Assembly (NCBI GenBank): GCA_016789785.1
Contig: JAEUQE010000380.1
Location: forward strand, 1 to 5,202
Direction: 5' to 3'
DNA length: 5,202 nt
DNA from: Bryobacterales bacterium
GTDB lineage: Bacteria; Acidobacteriota; Terriglobia; Bryobacterales; Bryobacteraceae
Shown here piece after piece: positions 1 to 5,202 of this stretch. The number at the start of each line of letters is the position of its first letter. Position 1 is the stretch's first letter. The position numbers were made by a program, and so were the translations under genes. Below the pieces are notes generated by a model. It was not told the origin of the DNA and did not search any database. It was given only the letters and a program-made list of their open reading frames with translations.

Positions 1-1294
1 CGCGGACCGCGCTCGATGTGCTGCCACCGCCACCGCCTCCCCCGGTCCCCGTCGAGCCCTGCTTGTCGATTCCGATAGCTACAAACCTCGACATCAACCC
101 TCGCAGGACGTCGCCCGCCTCGCCTGACGATACGTTGGGAGTCGCGCTCCCATACGTAACGCAGTTCCCGGTCATCACGCCGAGTTGATGGATCCTCCCG
201 AAGATCTTGTACCAGATGTGCCCAGGTGGGACATCCGAAAAACACCATTGGCCCGCCACAACATATTCATTCCGGTCGGGATGGTCAAGGGCAAGCACTT
301 TGCCTTTCTCCAGGAACTCCAACGCGTGTACCGTGAACGCCGCCACTTCGCCCACGGTGAGAACCCGGTTGGGATCGTACGTGGTTGCTGTCGTGCCGGA
401 TGTGACACGCAACTCCTTGATCTCTTGGATATACTTGAAGAACGGATGATCCATAGGCACATCCGTGAAGTAAGGAGTCGAGGAATAGGTGAATCCTGGG
501 TCCGTCAGCGTCGGGGCGCCTTCCACGTTTCCCGTGATGGCCCAATAAATGGCCCGCACCAGGAACACCGCCATCTCTCCCCGCGTCAGGCTCCGGTCTG
601 GGCAGTAGTGGACCGTCGCGCACCCTGACGTGATGAACTTGTCCCTCATGAACTGAACCGTCGCATGGTGGAGATGCGTCGGCGGCACGTCCGCGAATGC
701 GGAGCCGATTACTGGCAGAATCTCAATTCCGCTGATCACTGCATTCGACACGATCGCGGTCAGCCGAATTCTGATGTTTCCGTCAGTGACGGTAACCGGA
801 TATTCCTTGTCAATGGCACGGTTTCGGTCTCCCGCCGCCGCCAGAATGTCGAAAAGAGTCAGAACGTTCGACCCATTCAAGTCGACGTTGAACCGCCGCC
901 CGCCAACCGCCACATTCGGATCGATCTCCACGAACTTCAGCCGGACTCCGTAGTACCCGTTCGGTACCTGAAACTGATACTCCATGTACGCTCCCGGAAA
1001 ACCGCCCACCGTCTTGGCCGCCCAGTAAATCGGGTCCGAAGTGGTGTAGCTGATCTGCGGCGGGGGAATCCCAAAATTCCAGTATGCCTGGTCGCTTACG
1101 GTTCCGGAGGAAGAACTAATGAAGGCAGGCTGCGGCCAGCCGTCGTATGTCCAGGCATACCCGCTGGGGTCCTGATATGCGAATGTCGCTCCGCAGTTAA
1201 TCCGGTACGTCGTCACTTGAGCGTTCAGTAACGCTTGCGCTGCGACCACAACCGCAAAGGATACACGCGCAACACGACAGAAAATCCGATTCAT
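1..1294 (-). CDS. Secreted malectin-domain protein with three SLH-like repeats (partial, C-terminus off the left edge)
   Basis: The reading frame is open from an ATG at 1294 to the left edge (431 codons seen). GGAG lies 6 bases before the ATG. Residues 1-26 look like a signal peptide (basic start, hydrophobic VSFAVVVAAQALL, cleavage near NAQ), so the product should be exported. Residues about 28-194 resemble a malectin-like beta-sandwich: YRINCG near 30-35, D-x-x-G-x-x-W near 42-48, YMEYQFQVPNGYYGVRLKFVEI near 103-124, then FNVDLNG and a closing VSNAVISGIEIL. This family usually binds carbohydrate. Three SLH-like repeats follow, starting near residues 200 (FADVPP), 276 (FTDVP) and 352 (FSDVPP). 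Repeat 1 has the C225/C231 pair in SGC...YCPD followed by LTRGEMAVFLVRA. A run of seven glycines (about 418-424) then acts as a linker to an unseen C-terminal part. A role in surface attachment or glycan binding is inferred from the domains. The substrate is unknown. Confidence 0.88.
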   Translation of the reverse strand, partial: MNRIFCRVARVSFAVVVAAQALLNAQVTTYRINCGATFAYQDPSGYAWTYDGWPQPAFISSSSGTVSDQAYWNFGIPPPQISYTTSDPIYWAAKTVGGFPGAYMEYQFQVPNGYYGVRLKFVEIDPNVAVGGRRFNVDLNGSNVLTLFDILAAAGDRNRAIDKEYPVTVTDGNIRIRLTAIVSNAVISGIEILPVIGSAFADVPPTHLHHATVQFMRDKFITSGCATVHYCPDRSLTRGEMAVFLVRAIYWAITGNVEGAPTLTDPGFTYSSTPYFTDVPMDHPFFKYIQEIKELRVTSGTTATTYDPNRVLTVGEVAAFTVHALEFLEKGKVLALDHPDRNEYVVAGQWCFSDVPPGHIWYKIFGRIHQLGVMTGNCVTYGSATPNVSSGEAGDVLRGLMSRFVAIGIDKQGSTGTGGGGGGGSTSSAVR

Positions 1295-1381
1295 CCTCAA
1301 CTCCTGCCAACAACTATCCCAACGGTTCAGCCGCTCCCGCGCGCCGCCCGGCAACCTGCAAGCTTCAGTGTCCTCTGGTTC

Positions 1382-1428
1382 CTCGATCTCTCCCGATTCT
1401 AAAACTTCCATGAGTCGGGTGGATCGAG
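1382..1428. repeat. Imperfect 15-bp hairpin in the leader of the malectin/SLH gene
   Basis: CTCGATC (1382-1388) pairs with GATCGAG (1422-1428). After a 3/2-base internal loop, CCCGATTC (1392-1399) pairs with GAGTCGGG (1412-1419), closing a 12-base loop. The inner arm has one T-G wobble on the plus strand, which becomes an A-C mismatch on the minus strand. There is no T tract on either side, so it does not look like an intrinsic terminator. It falls just after the candidate -10 of the minus-strand gene, so it could be a 5' mRNA structure or a protein-binding site. Its function is unknown. Confidence 0.5.
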
Positions 1429-1432
1429 AGAC

Positions 1433-1461
1433 AGAATAACTCTGCAATCACTCACGTGCAA
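1433..1461 (-). promoter_or_regulatory. Candidate sigma-70-like promoter for the malectin/SLH gene
   Basis: On the minus strand there is a -35-like TTGCAC (1461-1456), a 17-base spacer and a -10-like TATTCT (1438-1433). The spacing is ideal, but the hexamers match the consensus only partly (3/6 and 4/6). Transcription would start near 1426 and give a 5' leader of about 130 bases. Chance matches of this quality are common, so this is a weak call supported mainly by position. Confidence 0.3.
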
Positions 1462-1575
1462 GAACTATTTTCGTGACCGTGGTTTTTCAAATGTGAATCC
1501 CGGTGTCTCTATTGCTCTACATTCATAGTTCCACCTCAGCCCATGCATGTCGTTGGCCGTTGGCTTCAAGTCGTT

Positions 1576-1587
1576 ATTATCGATAAT
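1576..1587. repeat. Perfect 12-bp AT-rich palindrome in the divergent intergenic region
   Basis: ATTATCGATAAT is a perfect inverted repeat without a spacer, centred between 1581 and 1582. It sits in a GC-rich window between two divergent genes. This shape and position would suit a dimeric regulator operator, but only one copy is seen and no regulator gene is nearby. The palindrome is a direct observation; the operator role is a guess. Confidence 0.35.
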
Positions 1588-1711
1588 TCGGTGTGCCAAT
1601 CGTACCAGCCACGTCGCTCCTTTTTCAATCACTTCAGCCCAGGAGTGTAAGCCAATTCACACTGCGCAGCGGAAACTGAGACCAAGGCCTTCCTGTTGCT
1701 AGTGTAGTGGT

Positions 1712-1767
1712 TGCGCCAAATCGGAGCGATTTCACCCACTTTGGTGCGCAAGAGCCCCCAAGGCTCT
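1712..1767. repeat. Two adjacent small stem-loops
   Basis: TGCGCCAAA (1712-1720) can pair with TTTGGTGCG (1740-1748) using two G-T wobbles across a 19-base loop. Three bases later, AGAGCC (1751-1756) pairs perfectly with GGCTCT (1762-1767) across the 5-base loop CCCAA. Neither is followed by a T tract on either strand. They lie about 270-325 bases before the start of the plus-strand operon and could belong to its leader, or be chance structures. Confidence 0.25.
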
Positions 1768-2024
1768 CAAGCTACGGATCCCTCCTCATCGAGTGAGACT
1801 CCAATTAGCTGAAATCTGTCATCGCCAAGCGCTCAATCGCCTCCCCCGGTTGGCAGTCGCCGCAGCCCGCAGTCACCACACTCACTGTCTTTCTTCACCT
1901 GCACTCGAACCCGCCCAAAATCAACCGGTTGCCACCGCCGGACCACACCAACAGCGATCCCGCTAAACACGAAATCCGCCCGCCCATGCCATTCTGAAAT
2001 CGGAAGCACACGGCTTCGAATACC

Positions 2025-2030
2025 AGGAGG
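2025..2030 (+). promoter_or_regulatory. Strong Shine-Dalgarno for the plus-strand operon
   Basis: AGGAGG lies 6 bases before the ATG at 2037. This near-ideal site fixes the start of the 355-residue protein and argues that the first gene of the pair is well translated. Confidence 0.8.
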
Positions 2031-2036
2031 CACTCC

Positions 2037-3104
2037 ATGCAGGAATCACCGGAAACACGACCGAGGCACGCCAAGACTGCCGCATCCCGCGAAAACGGGC
2101 GCAAATCCAAAGGCGCCGTCACCCCAGAAGGCAAACTCCGCTCCGCCACCGCTCCCCTAACACACGGCATGCTCTCCAAAGCCGTCGTTCTCGCCAACGA
2201 ATGCCCAAAAAAATACGAAATACTCCGAAAACGCTTTTTCGACGACTGGCAACCCGCCGACGCCACCGAAGAAGCCTGCCTCACCAAGATGATCAACAGC
2301 TACTGGCGCACTTGCCGCCTCTGGGCAATCGAAACGACCCTCATGGATTCCGCCATGTTCACCCTCCGCGGGGAGTTTGAATCCGGCTTCTCGGTCTACC
2401 CCGCCGGCATGCGCGCCGCCGACGCACTCAGCGCCATGAACCTCCACAACCGCGTCAATCTTGAGACCATCCAGCGCCACGAAGCTCAAATGGAGCGCAT
2501 CTTCGAGCGGAATCTACTGCAATTGAGAAAACTCCGTGCCGCACGCGGCCTCACTTCCGAGCCCGTCCTGCCATCCCTTCCTCCCGCACTGGCGAATTCC
2601 GCTGCCTCGCTTTCCGGTTCGCCTTCCTCCCCTTCTGGAGCGCCCCTCCAACTCTCTGCTCTTGCCGTCCTGCAGTGGCTCTCGGAGATCCTCATCGCCG
2701 TCACGGTCTTTCTGCAAGCCCTCACCACCGCGACCAGTAAGTTACTGGGAGCCGCCGTGCCCTCGCCTTCACACGCGGCGCCCAATCAGCGTAGGAATCC
2801 CGCGGCCAGCCGTTCAGCCCGCAAGCCGGCCGTCGGCAAACAGCAGCCGGCGCAGCCTCACCAGGCCGAAGATGCCGTTGCGAAGCCCGCGGACCCTCAA
2901 GTTGAGGCTTCCGAATTGCACGAGTCTGAGGACCCTGCCGCTACCGGTCGCCTTCCGGAGAACCTCGATTCGATGGACCAGGATTCCTTCTTCGCCACTT
3001 ACTCGGGCACTTTCAGCAACCCGGAGAAACTCAACTATCAAATCGTAGTAACTCCTGGTCCGGGTGACTCTGTCAGAATCCCAACAACGAACGAGGAACA
3101 ATGA
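2037..3104 (+). CDS. Protein of unknown function with NGRKSKG-TPEGK N-terminal motif; possible terminase partner
   Basis: 355 residues. The start is set by AGGAGG 6 bases upstream. Residues about 11-50 carry a basic signature (NGRKSKG at 20-26, TPEGKLRS at 29-36, then THGMLSKAV) that I recognise from uncharacterised acidobacterial proteins. Residues about 51-170 look mainly helical and charged, including WQPADATEEACLTKMINSYWRTCRLWAIET and a basic end (LLQLRKLRAARG). Residues about 172-203 are Ser/Pro-rich. Residues about 205-238 form a hydrophobic stretch (LSALAVLQWL-SEILIAVTVFLQAL) broken by one glutamate, which may be an amphipathic or membrane helix. Residues about 240-310 are Pro/Ala/Lys-rich and probably disordered, and the last about 40 residues are more ordered. 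The gene overlaps the terminase gene by 4 bases (ATGA), which implies translational coupling. A small-terminase or adaptor role is inferred from this context only; I see no recognisable helix-turn-helix. Confidence 0.8.
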   Translation: MQESPETRPRHAKTAASRENGRKSKGAVTPEGKLRSATAPLTHGMLSKAVVLANECPKKYEILRKRFFDDWQPADATEEACLTKMINSYWRTCRLWAIETTLMDSAMFTLRGEFESGFSVYPAGMRAADALSAMNLHNRVNLETIQRHEAQMERIFERNLLQLRKLRAARGLTSEPVLPSLPPALANSAASLSGSPSSPSGAPLQLSALAVLQWLSEILIAVTVFLQALTTATSKLLGAAVPSPSHAAPNQRRNPAASRSARKPAVGKQQPAQPHQAEDAVAKPADPQVEASELHESEDPAATGRLPENLDSMDQDSFFATYSGTFSNPEKLNYQIVVTPGPGDSVRIPTTNEEQ

Positions 3105-4699
3105 CCGAACAAACGAAAAACGAAGCCTTCGGCGTCTCCGGAGGAACCAGGCAGTACCTCAGGCACTCCATCTGGGCGCAGAGGCATCTCGCGCAGCAGC
3201 TTCGCGTGGCGCAACGCGCGGTTTCCAGGACTGCCCGGTCCGGTAGCCCCGCGGCGGTTGTAAGTACCGGTTCTCCGAACATCGCGGAGTGTCTCAACGG
3301 CTCGGAATATCCGGCCAGTCCGGTGGACTTCGCGGTCAAGTGCCTCCAATTCCAGCCAAGTGCCATTCAAGAGAAGCTCCTGAGTGATCCGTCCAGGCGA
3401 ATCATTCTGAACTGCACCCGGCAGTGGGGCAAATCGACCATCGCGGCCATCAAGGCATTGCATCATGCGGTTACCCGGCCCGGTTCATTGACGTGCATCG
3501 CAAGCCCATCGGCGCGCCAGTCGGCGGAACTCAAACGTAAAATCGTCGTCTTTGCCCAAATGCTTGGAATTCCTGTCAAAGGCGACGGCACCAACGAGAT
3601 TTCCATTCAGTTGCCCAATGGTTCACGGATCATCGGCTTTCCCGGCAAGGAGTCCACAATTCGTGGCTTCTCCTCAGTCTCTCTCTTGATCGTCGACGAG
3701 GCCGCCTATGTCAACGACGAGATCTATCATGCAGTCCGGCCGATGCTCGCCGCCGTCCCGGACGCCCAGGTCTGGCTGATGTCAACACCCAACGCGCGCA
3801 AAGGCTTCTTCTTTGAGGCATGGCTCGCCGCTGAGGATTGGTCGCAATACATCGTCCCGGCGTACGAGTGCAGTCACCTCACTTCCAAGTATCTCGATGA
3901 GGAACGCGCCCGCCTCCCCGAAAGGGTCTTCCGCCGCGAGTATCTCTGTGAGTTCACCGAGTCCGATGACGCCATCTTCGCTAGTGACTTACTCTATCGG
4001 GCCCTTACTCCCGAGCCGCCCTTGCAGTTCTATACCTGGCAGCCCGTCATCAGCGCTCCACTCATCCGGAATCCGGACCTTCGCCGCGAACTCGAAACCC
4101 TGCTCCGCCAGCAGCCCAAACCTCCGTCGAATCGCCACTTCTACTTCGGTCTCGACCTCGGCCAGAAGCAGGACTTCTCCGCGCTCTCCATCATCGAACG
4201 TTCCGACGTCGTCTGCGGCCCTTTGAGTCGCGTCACTTACGACTTTCCCCGCGAACCACGTTGGACGGTCCGCTACTTGACTCGCTTCAACCTTGGTATG
4301 CCCTACCCGGAAATTGTCGAGTCGGTCGCAGGCTATCTCCGGCATCCCGAAATCAACGCTTCCAAGACCCTTTCCGTCGACGCCACGGGCGTCGGAGCGG
4401 CCGTCGTCGACCTCTTCAAAAAGCACGACTGCGGCGGCGCAACCCGCTTCGAAGTCACCATCACCGGCGGTGAGCACCCCACCAAGTCCGGCTCCAGGCT
4501 TACTGTTCCCCGCAGTCACTTACTCGCTGGAATGGAAGTCAAGTTCCAAACAGGCGCGCTCAAAATCAGCGACACTGCCCCGTACTCGCAGGAACTGATT
4601 CACGAGTTACAGGCACTCACTCGCGAGCCCGGTTCCGGCACCCGGATCACCGATGACCTCGCCTTCGCTACAGCCCTCGCCCTGTGGCCCGCCAAATAG
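3101..4699 (+). CDS. Phage terminase large subunit homologue (ATPase plus RNase H-fold nuclease)
   Basis: 532 residues. In phages this enzyme drives DNA into procapsids and cuts it into genome lengths. The N-terminal ATPase shows an adenine-binding F-x-P-x-x-x-Q (F84, P86, Q90), Walker A TRQWGKST (106-113), Walker B LLIVDE (195-200, D199/E200) and the coupling motif STP (228-230). The typical linker REYLCEF follows at 279-285. The nuclease domain (about 346-532) keeps the expected acidic residues: D352 in GLDLG with D358 in QDFS, D427 in LSVDATG, and D518/D519 in TDDLAFA. This fits the Terminase_6-type families, and length and motifs suggest an intact, active enzyme. Residues 1-80 match nothing I recognise. 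The ATG overlaps the upstream stop (ATGA), with GAGG 4 bases before it. No portal, capsid, protease or tail gene adjoins it, so it may be a prophage remnant or a domesticated packaging-like motor. The family call is firm; the cellular role is unknown. Confidence 0.9.
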   Translation: MTEQTKNEAFGVSGGTRQYLRHSIWAQRHLAQQLRVAQRAVSRTARSGSPAAVVSTGSPNIAECLNGSEYPASPVDFAVKCLQFQPSAIQEKLLSDPSRRIILNCTRQWGKSTIAAIKALHHAVTRPGSLTCIASPSARQSAELKRKIVVFAQMLGIPVKGDGTNEISIQLPNGSRIIGFPGKESTIRGFSSVSLLIVDEAAYVNDEIYHAVRPMLAAVPDAQVWLMSTPNARKGFFFEAWLAAEDWSQYIVPAYECSHLTSKYLDEERARLPERVFRREYLCEFTESDDAIFASDLLYRALTPEPPLQFYTWQPVISAPLIRNPDLRRELETLLRQQPKPPSNRHFYFGLDLGQKQDFSALSIIERSDVVCGPLSRVTYDFPREPRWTVRYLTRFNLGMPYPEIVESVAGYLRHPEINASKTLSVDATGVGAAVVDLFKKHDCGGATRFEVTITGGEHPTKSGSRLTVPRSHLLAGMEVKFQTGALKISDTAPYSQELIHELQALTREPGSGTRITDDLAFATALALWPAK

Positions 4700-4708
4700 C
4701 CTCGCAAA

Positions 4709-4738
4709 CCGTGGGCCTCCCCGCCGCGCTGCCCACGG
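4709..4738. repeat. 8-bp inverted repeat spanning the terminase/mutase junction
   Basis: CCGTGGGC (4709-4716) and GCCCACGG (4731-4738) are perfect reverse complements separated by 14 GC-rich bases. The left arm starts 9 bases after the terminase stop. The right arm encodes part of the first recognisable mutase residues (LPTD). The structure could act as a terminator stem, but no T run follows. It may instead be a trace of how the junction formed. Confidence 0.5.
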
Positions 4739-5202
4739 ATTTCTCGGCCCGCATCGCGCGCAACACGCAAATCCTGTTACAGGAAGAAACCGCAATTACT
4801 CGCGCCATCGACCCCTGGGGAGGCAGTTACTATGTCGAATCGCTGACCCACGAGATCATGCAGCGCGCGTGGAAGCACATCGAGGAGATCGAAGGGCTCG
4901 GTGGCATGGCGAAGGCCATTGAAACCGGCCTGCCGAAGCTCCGCATCGAAGAGGCCGCCGCCCGCAAGCAGGCCCGCATTGATTCGGCCCGTGACCGTAT
5001 CATCGGCGTCAATGCGTATCAGCCCGAAAGGGAAGAGCCGCTCGAAGTGTTGCTGGTGGATAACAGCAAGGTCCGCACGCAGCAGCTAGCGCGTCTCGAA
5101 GAATTGAAACGCACCAGGGACGGCGCAGCGGTGTCGGCCGCCCTCGCCGCACTGACACGTTGTGCGGAAACCGGGGAAGGGACCTTACTCGAATTAGCCG
5201 TC
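4729..5202 (+). pseudogene. Methylmalonyl-CoA mutase large subunit, 5'-truncated fragment (continues off the right edge)
   Basis: The frame is open to the right edge and reads [64 protein letters not shown] and [14 protein letters not shown]. These are hallmark blocks of the second half of the catalytic domain in the B12-dependent enzyme that interconverts (R)-methylmalonyl-CoA and succinyl-CoA. The residues just before (QTVGLPAA) do not match the usual HTN-x-x-DEAL context, so homology starts at about 4726-4729. The N-terminal half of the catalytic TIM barrel, with the substrate-contacting Tyr, Arg and His, is absent. The cobalamin-binding domain would lie beyond the edge. The frame is open back to 4657, inside the terminase gene. 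Possible in-frame starts (GTG 4684, GTG 4711, ATG 4858) have no good ribosome binding site. It is probably a broken gene, or one half of a gene split by an insertion, a rearrangement or a bad assembly join. The family call is very sure; the pseudogene status is likely. Confidence 0.85.

Larger units (their letters stand above)
1295..2036. other. Divergent intergenic region without a convincing gene
   Basis: This 742-base stretch separates the minus-strand malectin/SLH gene from the plus-strand operon. Reading frames here are short, lack good ribosome binding sites and show no recognisable motifs. I found no tRNA-like cloverleaf, CRISPR repeat or transposase remnant. The only structures seen are the candidate promoter, the long hairpin, the 12-bp palindrome and the two small stem-loops listed separately. 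No clear promoter was found for the plus-strand operon. Confidence 0.6.

Noticed and set aside
665..1231. Long plus-strand open frame (188 codons) antisense to the malectin region
   Set aside because: It lies opposite a frame with a signal peptide, clear malectin and SLH motifs and a ribosome binding site. Its own protein is Arg/Val-rich with no recognisable motif, as expected of a shadow frame in GC-rich DNA.
1543..1650. Small plus-strand frame of about 35 codons (starts MHVVGRW) in the intergenic region
   Set aside because: There is no Shine-Dalgarno upstream, no recognisable motif, and its length is within what is expected by chance.
1751..1767. Perfect 6-bp hairpin as an intrinsic terminator
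   Set aside because: No T tract follows on either strand, and no gene ends next to it.
1833..2296. Two minus-strand frames across the intergenic region and the start of the 355-residue gene
   Set aside because: They overlap the strong AGGAGG/ATG start of the plus-strand gene, lack ribosome binding sites and show no family resemblance.
2536..3048. 170-codon plus-strand frame overlapping the 355-residue gene
   Set aside because: It is extremely Pro/Ser/Arg-rich, with no plausible start signal, and is explained by the Ala/Pro-rich coding bias of the real frame.
3989..4519. 176-codon minus-strand frame inside the terminase gene
   Set aside because: It is opposite the conserved nuclease domain, and its composition (Gly/Asp/Val-rich) is typical of an antisense shadow.
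1266..4767. Shared 11-mer CGCGCAACACG at 1266-1276 and 4757-4767 as possible element ends
   Set aside because: A few 11-base matches are expected by chance in 5.2 kb, both copies lie inside coding sequence, and the second is within conserved mutase codons (R-N-T).
4700..4800. The mutase fragment as a complete small gene with its own start at 4711 (GTG)
   Set aside because: There is no ribosome binding site, and the frame starts in the middle of a conserved catalytic domain that needs its N-terminal half to bind substrate.

Overview
The window looks like a chromosomal stretch from a high-GC, soil-type bacterium, most likely Acidobacteriota (Solibacter/Bryobacter-like). That placement is an inference. 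It rests on a secreted malectin plus SLH-like repeat protein with the 'GC...YCPD..(V/L)TR' repeat style, and on a protein with the 'NGRKSKG..TPEGK.RS......HG' N-terminal signature, which I associate with that phylum. No 16S or other taxonomic marker is present.

Layout. (1) 1-1294, minus strand: the 5' part of a gene for an exported protein (signal peptide, malectin-like carbohydrate-binding domain, three SLH-like repeats, glycine linker) that runs off the left edge. (2) 1295-2036: a 742-base divergent intergenic region with no convincing gene. It holds a candidate minus-strand promoter with a 47-base imperfect hairpin at the predicted transcript start, a perfect 12-bp AT-rich palindrome, and two adjacent small stem-loops. 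(3) 2037-4699, plus strand: a translationally coupled two-gene unit (ATGA overlap). The first gene encodes a 355-residue protein of unknown function. The second encodes a 532-residue terminase large-subunit homologue with apparently complete ATPase and nuclease motifs. No portal, capsid, protease, tail, integrase or lysis gene is visible beside it. (4) About 4729-5202, plus strand: the C-terminal half of the catalytic domain of a coenzyme-B12-dependent methylmalonyl-CoA mutase large subunit. It lacks its N-terminal half and begins abruptly about 30 bases after the terminase stop. It runs off the right edge.

The main point of interest is the combination of (3) and (4): an orphan terminase-like pair lies directly against a metabolic gene that has lost its 5' half, and an 8-bp inverted repeat spans the junction. 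This could mark the end of an inserted or rearranged segment, or an assembly join. The missing mutase 5' half is not inside this window. There is no evidence that the surface protein on the left works with the terminase pair; the two are divergently transcribed.
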